DNA from: an uncultured Bacteroidales bacterium
Lineage (GTDB): Bacteria > Bacteroidota > Bacteroidia > Bacteroidales > Bacteroidaceae
Direction of reading: 5' to 3'
Length of the DNA: 31,834 bases
NCBI GenBank assembly: GCA_902768605.1
Contig: CACXLY010000019.1
Coordinates: 1-31,834, forward strand
Shown here: positions 7,437 through 14,410 of the stretch, in pieces
Layout: every line of letters begins with the position of its first letter
Numbering within the stretch: the first letter of the stretch is position 1
Notes under the pieces: generated by a model
Databases searched by the model: none
What the model was told of the DNA's origin: nothing
The model's input: the letters and a program-made list of their open reading frames with translations, nothing else
Made by a program: the position numbers and the translations under genes

Positions 7437-7488
7437 GGAAAAGCAATCCCCACACGTGGCGTTTTGAGATGCCTCATGTGGGGATTGC
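7437..7488 (-). terminator. Intrinsic terminator of the fasciclin lipoprotein gene
   Basis: On the minus strand GCAATCCCCACA (7488-7477) pairs perfectly with TGTGGGGATTGC (7454-7443), extended by a few inner pairs, and is followed by TTTTCC. It lies 34 bases downstream of the stop at 7522. Confidence 0.75.
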
Positions 7489-7521
7489 CTTGTCTATGCG
7501 AAAAGACGTGCGGCGGAAGCT

Positions 7522-9660
7522 TTACCAGATGTCCTCCGGACGCTCGGGGTTGTCGTAGATTTCCTTTGCCACGTACTCGATGAAGTCCATGTAGAACTCC
7601 TTGCGGTCTGAGTCGAGCACGGACTTCAGCTTGATGTAGTAGGTCTCGTTGGGGTCGAGCGTCTGGCGCACAAAGATGTGGCGGATGTTCTCGCGGTCAT
7701 TGTAGTCGCGCTCGGTGCCGTCGTTCGAGTCGATGGATTTCGGGCCCTTCATGTAGCCGTTGTTGCGCATCTTCTTGTCGTTCTCGGCGTTGATGTCGTC
7801 GTCAGTCTGCGAGTCTCTCTCCCACCCCACTTTCCTGGCGTCCAGCTCATTACGGCAATCGAGCGTCAAGTCCATGGGAATACCTGTGACAGGTAACTTG
7901 TCGGGATTCGAACCAAAATAAATCTGCGCTACACCACGATTGCCGTTGGCCAGCACCTTGTAGCGTACCTCGTAGGTACCTCTGCGGGGCACGGGCGGCA
8001 GCTTGAACATGACCTCGAAGCGGCCGACGGCCTTCATCTCGTCGCGCTGCAGGTTGCACCAGTCGTCGTTCCACGCGTTGTAGTACACGAAGTTCATGTC
8101 GCGGTTCTGCTGCATGTTCTCGAAGTAGTTGTAGGCGCGCACCGTGTTGGGGATATAGACGTGCTTGTAGCGCTCCTCAGAGGCCTTCTTCAGTCGGATG
8201 TCATTGTTCATGGCTTCGGGGAAGAGGCTCATGCCGTCGAAACGTATGCGGTGGCGCTGCAGGTTGTTGCGCGTCTCGTCGTTGTAGGAGATGGGAGCGT
8301 CGATGGGATACACGTTGCAGTTGATCATGTCGTTGAGGATGGCCAGGTCGGATTCAGTATCCACGCGGCTTCCCACGTTTTTCGCGTCGCAACCGATCTC
8401 CTCGCCCGTGCCCTGGCGACCATTATCGACGATGGGGAACCGGTTAATGTAGATGCCGCCGGCTTGCTTGCTCTCATAGAGTTTGAAGAGACGGCGCTTG
8501 CCCATCGTGGTGTAGAATTCCTCGACGGGAATGGTGTAGTTGTTGGGTCGGCTCAGGTTGTAGCCGTACTCGTTGACGTGGAACACCAGTTTGCCTTTCG
8601 GTATGCGCATGGGCAGGATGTGATAGGTAATCCACTGGTTGAGCAGGTTGTCCTCGCTCTCATAGTTCTCGTCGGTCGTGAAGTGGTCTTCGTCGCTGTA
8701 CTGATGCTTGTCGACAATCCACCTGGTAATCTTCTGAAGCAGGTCGGGGTCTTCGGGGTCGATGCCTTCGCCTCGCCAGAAGTCGTCGGGCTCAGCAAAG
8801 ATGGTGAAGCCGTAGAGGCGATGCTTGGGCGCATAGCCTATCTCGCCCTCGGCGAAGCCATAGCTCGTCATGCCCACCAGGTCCTCTATCATGCCGCTCT
8901 GGTAGAGCTCTTCGTACTTCTCGTCGCGTATCTTGCTCAGCGTGTCGAGCAGTCCGCAAGCCTGAATGACGCGGAAGCAGGCGTAGAAGCCTTCCTTCTT
9001 CTCGTCGAGGCACTCCTGAATGTAGCTGGCAGCCGATATGTCCTTGGGGGCGATGACTTTCTCCATCTGATGGATGATGCCGTTGATGGCCAGGATGTCC
9101 CTCTCCTTGATGCTGACAGGGCAAACGTCATTGATGTAGATGCTGTCCGGCTGGCTGGCGGGCTTTCTTACGGACAGCTTCTTGTCGTTGAGCGTACCGA
9201 GGATGAACTCGTCCTTGTCGTTGGGGAAGCTGAAAGTGTAGAAGAAGGCCGTGGTCTCGTCTCCGCCATCGATGATGCTGTTGTAGACGATGACCTTGCG
9301 AATGGAGTCGGCCTTGTGCTCGTTGGGGAAGCCGTCCCAACTCGGCTCGGAGATGAGGCCCTCCTCTGCAAGCTCGTTGAGGTACGCCTGAATAGCCGCG
9401 TTGTTGGGCGCAAAGACGGTGTAAACGCCGCGAGCGCTCAGCAGCTGGCTCACTTTCGAATCGCTGAGCTTGCTGATGTTCACTTTCTTGAGGATGTCAA
9501 CATAGCTGCTGTAGGCCTCGTGCTTTTCCAAATAACTCAGGATGGTTTCTTCCCTGAAAACATAACGTGCCGATGTGTCGATATTTTCTGTGCAATTCCA
9601 CAGTCCGACAAGACAGATTGCCAAAAGGCATAAATTGAATGTGTTTGAGAGTCTTCTCAT
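7522..9660 (-). CDS. Fasciclin (FAS1) domain lipoprotein
   Basis: I place the start at 9660 (712 residues) because a promoter box lies at 9685-9692; a longer reading from 9750 would start upstream of it. The protein begins with a lipoprotein-type signal (MRRLSNTFNLCLLAICLVGL) ending at Cys23. A FAS1 domain covers about residues 35-205, with the H1-like TVFAPNNAAIQAYL and the H2-like NGIIHQMEKVI. A second, more divergent FAS1-like region is likely around 210-385. The C-terminal third is beta-rich (PVPRRGTYEVRYKVL). Similar Bacteroidetes proteins are often found with SusC/SusD genes and are surface-exposed, but no such genes are here. It appears monocistronic. The ligand is unknown. Confidence 0.82.
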   Translation of the reverse strand: MRRLSNTFNLCLLAICLVGLWNCTENIDTSARYVFREETILSYLEKHEAYSSYVDILKKVNISKLSDSKVSQLLSARGVYTVFAPNNAAIQAYLNELAEEGLISEPSWDGFPNEHKADSIRKVIVYNSIIDGGDETTAFFYTFSFPNDKDEFILGTLNDKKLSVRKPASQPDSIYINDVCPVSIKERDILAINGIIHQMEKVIAPKDISAASYIQECLDEKKEGFYACFRVIQACGLLDTLSKIRDEKYEELYQSGMIEDLVGMTSYGFAEGEIGYAPKHRLYGFTIFAEPDDFWRGEGIDPEDPDLLQKITRWIVDKHQYSDEDHFTTDENYESEDNLLNQWITYHILPMRIPKGKLVFHVNEYGYNLSRPNNYTIPVEEFYTTMGKRRLFKLYESKQAGGIYINRFPIVDNGRQGTGEEIGCDAKNVGSRVDTESDLAILNDMINCNVYPIDAPISYNDETRNNLQRHRIRFDGMSLFPEAMNNDIRLKKASEERYKHVYIPNTVRAYNYFENMQQNRDMNFVYYNAWNDDWCNLQRDEMKAVGRFEVMFKLPPVPRRGTYEVRYKVLANGNRGVAQIYFGSNPDKLPVTGIPMDLTLDCRNELDARKVGWERDSQTDDDINAENDKKMRNNGYMKGPKSIDSNDGTERDYNDRENIRHIFVRQTLDPNETYYIKLKSVLDSDRKEFYMDFIEYVAKEIYDNPERPEDIW

Positions 9661-9684
9661 ATCATTTAAGTGTTTATTTTGGGA

Positions 9685-9715
9685 CAAAGATAGCAAATAA
9701 TACGATACAACGCAA
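9685..9715 (-). promoter_or_regulatory. Promoter of the fasciclin lipoprotein gene
   Basis: TATCTTTG (minus strand, 9692-9685) is preceded after 19 bases by TTGC (9715-9712), matching the Bacteroidetes -33/-7 arrangement. It lies 24 bases before the chosen ATG and decides that start. Confidence 0.7.
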
Positions 9716-9732
9716 CATTTTGTTTCAATTCT

Positions 9733-9763
9733 TTTGCTTTTTCCTTTCATAATTGTAACTTTG
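9733..9763 (+). promoter_or_regulatory. Promoter of the aldose 1-epimerase gene
   Basis: TTTG at 9733-9736, a 19-base spacer, then TAACTTTG at 9756-9763 is an exact match to the Bacteroidetes consensus TTTG-N19-TAnnTTTG. It lies 44 bases before the ATG and is divergent from the fasciclin gene promoter. Confidence 0.85.
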
Positions 9764-9807
9764 CAGCAAGAAGAACAATTTAATCAATACTAATTTAACA
9801 CAGAATT

Positions 9808-10971
9808 ATGAAGAAAAACCTTTTCCTCGGTCTCGCGGCTATAGCTGCCGGACTTTGTCTCACAGCTTGCGAAGGCAAGACAAACAGCAACACTGAGAGC
9901 GCAGACAGCCTCACCCTCTCTGGTCTCAACCCCGCCGACTTCGTCAGCGACTCTACTGCCCTCTATGTCATCTCCAACGATAACGGCATGGAGGTGTGCT
10001 TCACTAACTTCGGCGGACGCATCGTCAGCATTATGGTGCCCGACAAAGACGGCAACATGACGGACGTCTGTCTCGGACACTCCTGCATTGCCGACTATGA
10101 GAAGTACGGAGCCGACGGCTGCAACTTCGGCGCCCTCATCGGCCGATACGGCAACCGCATAGCAAAGGGCCGCTTCACCCTCGACGGCGAGACCTATCAG
10201 CTCCCCATCAACAACGGCCCCAACAGCCTCCACGGCGGCGGCCCCATCGCCTTCCACAACCGCATCTGGACGGCTGACCCACTCGACGACAACAGTATCG
10301 CATTCAGCACCAGCAGCCCAGACGGCGAGGACGGTTATCCTGGCAACATCGACGTCACAGTAACCTACGTCCTCACCAACGACAATGCTCTGCAAATTAG
10401 TTACTTCGCAACGACCGACAAGGCTACAGTCCTCAACCTGACCAACCACTGCTACTTCAACCTCAGCGGCGACGGCACGAAGGATTGCCTTGATGAAGTG
10501 CTCTGGCTCGACGCCGACAAGTTCACCGCCGTTGATGCCGACGTGGCCGTCACGGGCGAAGTGCTCGACGTCGCCGGCACGCCGTTCGACTTCCGCATTC
10601 CTACCGCCATCGGCGACCGCATTGATGACGAGAGCAGCCAGCAAATCGTGAACGGACACGGCTATGACCACAACTGGATTCTCAACAACCCAGGCGACAT
10701 CACAAAGCCCTTCGCAAGTCTCTACGACCCAAATAGCGGCATCCTCATGGAGATGTTTACCGACCAGCCCGGCGTGCAGTTCTACGCAGGCAACTTCCTC
10801 GACGGCAGCTTCGTCGGCAAGAAAGGCGTGAAGCATCCCCGCCGCAGCGCATTCTGCTTCGAAACGCAGCACTACCCCGACAGCCCCAATCATCCCGAAT
10901 GGCCCACCACAACCCTCCGACCGGGCGAAGAGTACATGACCACCACCATCTACAAATTCAGCACGAAGTAA
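9808..10971 (+). CDS. galM: Aldose 1-epimerase (mutarotase), lipoprotein form
   Basis: This 387-residue enzyme interconverts the alpha and beta anomers of glucose, galactose and related sugars. It has a lipoprotein signal with lipobox LTAC (Cys21), so it is anchored in the envelope rather than cytosolic, as is common for Bacteroidetes GalM paralogues. The family motifs are present: GRYGNRIAKGRFTLDGETYQ, NSLHGG (His142), LTNHCYFNLSG (His214, the likely general acid) and FCFETQHYPDSPNHPEWP (Glu352, the likely general base). It has its own strong promoter and an intrinsic terminator, so it is probably transcribed alone. Next to GH31 and GH66 enzymes it would process glucose released outside the inner membrane. 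Confidence 0.93.
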   Translation: MKKNLFLGLAAIAAGLCLTACEGKTNSNTESADSLTLSGLNPADFVSDSTALYVISNDNGMEVCFTNFGGRIVSIMVPDKDGNMTDVCLGHSCIADYEKYGADGCNFGALIGRYGNRIAKGRFTLDGETYQLPINNGPNSLHGGGPIAFHNRIWTADPLDDNSIAFSTSSPDGEDGYPGNIDVTVTYVLTNDNALQISYFATTDKATVLNLTNHCYFNLSGDGTKDCLDEVLWLDADKFTAVDADVAVTGEVLDVAGTPFDFRIPTAIGDRIDDESSQQIVNGHGYDHNWILNNPGDITKPFASLYDPNSGILMEMFTDQPGVQFYAGNFLDGSFVGKKGVKHPRRSAFCFETQHYPDSPNHPEWPTTTLRPGEEYMTTTIYKFSTK

Positions 10972-10998
10972 TATACCTTATATATATTATAGCGAAGC

Positions 10999-11050
10999 AA
11001 AGCAGCGAGCCTGGCATCTCCCGGGGTCGCTGCTTTCTTTGTCCGACGGA
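10999..11050 (+). terminator. Intrinsic terminator after galM
   Basis: AAAGCAGCGA (10999-11008) pairs perfectly with TCGCTGCTTT (11037-11046), followed by CTTTGT. It lies 27 bases after the galM stop. Confidence 0.75.
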
Positions 11051-11069
11051 CGGCCGGCCAAGTGGTAAT

Positions 11070-11255
11070 GGATTTGGCATCGTGATGTGGGAAAGCTGAC
11101 AACGTGACGTGGGAGATTTAGCAACGTGATGTGAGAAAGCTGACAACGTGATGTGGGAGATTAAGCAACGTGATGTGAGAGATTTGACAACGTGATGTGG
11201 AAGATTTGGCGACGTGATGTGGGAAAGCTGGCAACGTGAGGTGGGAGATTTGGCC
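11070..11255. repeat. Eight-copy tandem array with exact 22-bp period
   Basis: The core CGTGATGTGRGA (with small changes) starts at 11081, 11103, 11125, 11147, 11169, 11191, 11213 and 11235, every time 22 bases apart. The linkers vary between two types, AAGCTGRCAA and AGATTTRGCAA. The array lies between the galM terminator and the GH31 promoter. The period equals about two helical turns, so all cores face the same side of the DNA. Confidence 0.95.
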
Positions 11256-11317
11256 TCTATGGGGAGGTTTACGTTCTTTTTTTGCAGGAAGATATAGGCG
11301 GATAGCAAAAAATGTCG

Positions 11318-11325
11318 TATCTTTG
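11318..11325 (+). promoter_or_regulatory. -7 box of the GH31 gene
   Basis: TATCTTTG, 22 bases before the ATG at 11348, matches TAnnTTTG. The expected -33 position (around 11295) reads TAGG, a poor match, so an activator may be needed. The 22-bp array ends about 65 bases upstream. Confidence 0.65.
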
Positions 11326-11347
11326 CGCACGTAATTAACATTAGCTT

Positions 11348-14314
11348 ATGAAGAAACTGTTTTTCCTGCTGGCCGCCCTGCTGACCGCCAGCGCCATGCC
11401 AACCACCGCGCTGGCAGAAGAAGTCTATCGCGACAGCCATGTCCGCTTCACCCTCATCGACGAGGGAACCATTCGCCTCGAGTATGCCCCCGACGGCAAA
11501 TTTGTTGACGACAAGAGTTTCGTGGCTGTGATCCGCGAATACGGTAACGTGCCGCACAAAGCCTCGACGGGTGGCAGCAAGGTGGTCATCACGACAAGCA
11601 AGTTCAGCCTTACCTACAAGAAAGACGGGGCGCCGCTTAGCGCGAAGAACCTCTCCATCACCTCTGCCAAGGGGCTTGGCACGACGTTCAGCTGGACACC
11701 CGAATCAAAGCAGAAGGGCAACCTGAAGGGCACCTATCGCACACTCGACGGCTACGACGGCGACACCTATCAGTACAGCAACCCCAAGCACCCGATGCCT
11801 CTCGAGGATGGCTTGCTGGCAACCGACGGCTGGACGCTCATCGACGACTCCAAAAACTTCCTGTTCGACGGCGCTCAGGATTGGGACTGGGTCAAAGAGC
11901 GCAAGTGTGCCGAGGGCGCACAGGATTGGTACTTCATGGCTTACGGTCACGACTACAAGGGCGCGCTGAAGAGCTTCACGAAGTTTGCGGGCAAGGTGCC
12001 TCTGCCGCCGCGTTACACGTTCGGCTACTGGTGGAGCCGCTACTGGAGCTATTCAGATAAAGAGCTGCGCGACCTCATCAGCAACTTCCATCGCCTCGAC
12101 CTGCCGCTCGACGTGATTGTCATCGACATGGACTGGCATCCCAATACCAAGGAAAGCGGCGGCGGCTGGACTGGCTGGGACTGGAACGAGAGCATCTTCC
12201 CCGACTACAGAAAGTTCCTCGCATACCTCGACGAGCAGGGCGTAAAGACTACCATGAACCTGCATCCCGCCGACGGTGTCCGTCCCTACGAAAAGAAGTA
12301 CAACGAGTTCATGCAACGCTACGGCAAGAACGACGGCAAGACCTACGAGTGGATGGGTAGCGACAAGAAATACGTAAAGGCACTCTTCGACACTTATCTG
12401 CATCAGTATGTCGACGAGGGTGTCGACTTCTGGTGGCTCGACTGGCAACAATGGGAGAAAGACCGCACCCTCAAAGACCTCGACAACGTCTTCTGGTGCA
12501 ACTACATCTGGTTTTCTGATATGGAAAAGAACGGCACGAAACGCCCCCTGCTCTACCACCGCTGGGGCGGCCTCGGCAACCACCGCTATCAGATTGGCTT
12601 TTCAGGTGACTCGTACGCCACTTGGGAAAGCCTTCGCTTCCTCCCCTACTTCAACAGCACCGCGTCAAACGTGCTCTACGGCTACTGGAGCCATGACATC
12701 GGCGGACATCAGGTGAAGAGGTTCGGCATGGGTGTGGACACAGAACTCTACACTCGCGCCATGCAGATGGGACAATATCTGCCCATCCTGCGCAGCCATA
12801 GCGCAAAAGACGCCAGCCTCAACAAGGAGCCCTGGGCTTTCGATATGGCAACCCAGCGTCGGCTCACAGCCGTCATCAACGGACGCTATGCCCTTATACC
12901 TTATATATATACTATGGCACGCCAGACGTATGACACGGGCATCTCGCTTTGCCGCCCGATGTACTACGACTACCCTGAGGCGAAAGAGGCCTACGAGATG
13001 AAAGAGCAGTACATGTTCGGCGACAAGATGCTCATCGCGCCTGTCACGGCAGAGGCCAACAAAGAGAGTGGAATGGCTGCTGTCAAGGCTTGGCTGCCCG
13101 AAGGCGAATGGCTGGAGTACGAGACCGGCACGATGATAAAGGGCGGACAGACCGTCGAGCGCCTGTTCTCGATGGACGAGTACCCCGTTTATGTCAAGGC
13201 AGGCAGCATCATTCCCTACTACGGGAAAGTCAAGAACGTAAGCGGCACGGACCTGCCCGTCATCATTCGCGTCTTCCCGGGCGGCGACAAGGACGAGTTC
13301 ACCCTCTATGAGGACAACGGCGAGGACAAGAATTACGCCGGCGAATACGCCACGACGCCTCTCTCCTACCAACGTAACGGACAGCAGCTCAGCATCACCA
13401 TCGGTCAGCGCAAGGGTAACTATAAGGACATGCCTGCCCGCCGCGACTTCACCATCGCCCTGCCCTGCCAGAAGGCACCGCAATCCGTCAGCGTTGACGG
13501 CAAGAAGGTTAGCTTCGACTACGACGGCTTGAACCTCGAGGCTGTTGCCGCTTTGGGCAGCATCGATTGCAGCAAAGGCGCCACCATCGAGGTGACGTTC
13601 GCCTCTGCCGATTATGCCGTGACGGCTGGCGAAAAGGGACAATTCCACCGCATACAGAACGCCGTGCAGGACTACAAGCGTCATGATGCCAATATGGTCT
13701 ATACAAAGGACTTCGGCTTCCTCGAAGCCACGCCTCTGCGCCTCTATTATCATCCCGAGCAGCAGGATGCCACACTCGACCGCTTCCGCCAACTCTACAA
13801 GAAGCTGCCCGTCGTGCTCGTCGAGCAAATGGGCAAGAGTGAGAACTTCGACCGCTTCCTGAGGCAAGTGGGCGAGAACGGCAATACGCTCAGCGAGGTA
13901 GCGCCAGCCGCCTTCAGCACAGCAGCAGGAACGGGCTTCGACCTGCGCTACTTCCCCAATAAGAAACTTGAGGGCGAGGCAAAGGCCACGGCACATCAGG
14001 AGAAACTTGACTTCTTCATCAGCGGCTCGCCCGTCGAAGGCATCCCCGCCGACTACTGGAGCATGACGGCCACAAGCACCTTTACCGCTCCCGAGACGGG
14101 CGACGTGATGTTCATCATGTCGGGCGACGACGCCTATCGCCTCATCTTGGACGGCAAAGAGCTCTTCAGCGACTGGGGCGACCATGCCGAGACGAGCCGC
14201 AACGCCACCGTTCACGTCGAGAAAGGCAAGAAGTACGACGTCCGCATCGAATACTACGACAACGAGTACAACGCCATATTGCGCTTGCAGACGCTAATCG
14301 TCAAAGAACAATAA
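11348..14314 (+). CDS. Secreted GH31 alpha-glycosidase with C-terminal PA14 domain
   Basis: This 988-residue protein has a signal peptide (about 1-23). The N-terminal beta-sandwich spans about 25-225. The GH31 barrel spans about 226-540, with the family start PRYTFGYWWSRYWSYSD, the substrate-site IDMDWH (Asp262), the probable nucleophile Asp365 in FWWLDWQQ and the probable acid/base Asp421 in FSGDSYATWESLR. A DUF5110-like beta domain follows (about 638-705), then a region I do not recognise (about 755-860), then a PA14 carbohydrate-binding-type domain (about 863-986). GH31 members include alpha-glucosidases, alpha-xylosidases and others; the dextranase and GalM nearby favour alpha-glucosidase action on isomalto-oligosaccharides, but that is inference. 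The MscS-type gene follows within about 100 bases with no visible terminator. Confidence 0.9.
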   Translation: MKKLFFLLAALLTASAMPTTALAEEVYRDSHVRFTLIDEGTIRLEYAPDGKFVDDKSFVAVIREYGNVPHKASTGGSKVVITTSKFSLTYKKDGAPLSAKNLSITSAKGLGTTFSWTPESKQKGNLKGTYRTLDGYDGDTYQYSNPKHPMPLEDGLLATDGWTLIDDSKNFLFDGAQDWDWVKERKCAEGAQDWYFMAYGHDYKGALKSFTKFAGKVPLPPRYTFGYWWSRYWSYSDKELRDLISNFHRLDLPLDVIVIDMDWHPNTKESGGGWTGWDWNESIFPDYRKFLAYLDEQGVKTTMNLHPADGVRPYEKKYNEFMQRYGKNDGKTYEWMGSDKKYVKALFDTYLHQYVDEGVDFWWLDWQQWEKDRTLKDLDNVFWCNYIWFSDMEKNGTKRPLLYHRWGGLGNHRYQIGFSGDSYATWESLRFLPYFNSTASNVLYGYWSHDIGGHQVKRFGMGVDTELYTRAMQMGQYLPILRSHSAKDASLNKEPWAFDMATQRRLTAVINGRYALIPYIYTMARQTYDTGISLCRPMYYDYPEAKEAYEMKEQYMFGDKMLIAPVTAEANKESGMAAVKAWLPEGEWLEYETGTMIKGGQTVERLFSMDEYPVYVKAGSIIPYYGKVKNVSGTDLPVIIRVFPGGDKDEFTLYEDNGEDKNYAGEYATTPLSYQRNGQQLSITIGQRKGNYKDMPARRDFTIALPCQKAPQSVSVDGKKVSFDYDGLNLEAVAALGSIDCSKGATIEVTFASADYAVTAGEKGQFHRIQNAVQDYKRHDANMVYTKDFGFLEATPLRLYYHPEQQDATLDRFRQLYKKLPVVLVEQMGKSENFDRFLRQVGENGNTLSEVAPAAFSTAAGTGFDLRYFPNKKLEGEAKATAHQEKLDFFISGSPVEGIPADYWSMTATSTFTAPETGDVMFIMSGDDAYRLILDGKELFSDWGDHAETSRNATVHVEKGKKYDVRIEYYDNEYNAILRLQTLIVKEQ

Positions 14315-14323
14315 GAAAAGCAT

Positions 14324-14410
14324 ATGCCAGATAAGGCCGATGAGCCAGATAAGGCAGATAAGCCATATGAGCCATATAAGCCATATAGGGCATATAAGCC
14401 ACATAAGCCT
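14324..14410. repeat. Degenerate 9-bp tandem repeat (ATAAGCCAT) before the channel gene
   Basis: About nine degenerate units of ATAAGCCAT/ATAAGGCAG run directly up to the ATG at 14411. The repeat is open in the downstream frame and would encode MPDKADEPDKADKPYEPYKP and on. A hydrophobic signal peptide begins only at the ATG at 14411, so the repeat is more likely untranslated leader. Confidence 0.8.

Noticed and set aside
7234..7467. Plus-strand frame of 77 codons in the repeat-rich gap
   Set aside because: It is composed of palindrome and terminator sequence, with no ribosome site or motif.
8161..9633. Open frame of 490 codons on the plus strand opposite the fasciclin gene
   Set aside because: It is a shadow frame with Val/Ala/Asp-rich composition. 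The minus-strand frame has a lipoprotein signal, FAS1 motifs, a promoter and a terminator.
9660..9750. Longer N-terminus for the fasciclin protein
   Set aside because: The 30 extra codons overlap the promoter and would bury the lipoprotein signal in the interior.
10958..11557. Minus-strand open frame encoding a repeated SHHVAKSPTSRCQ-like peptide over the 22-bp array
   Set aside because: The repeated peptide is only the translation of the tandem array (22 bp times three gives 22 codons). The frame runs into the GH31 start on the other strand and has no signal for expression.
12665..14215. Open frame of 516 codons on the minus strand opposite the GH31 gene
   Set aside because: It is a shadow of the GH31 coding frame, with no recognisable motif and an odd composition.
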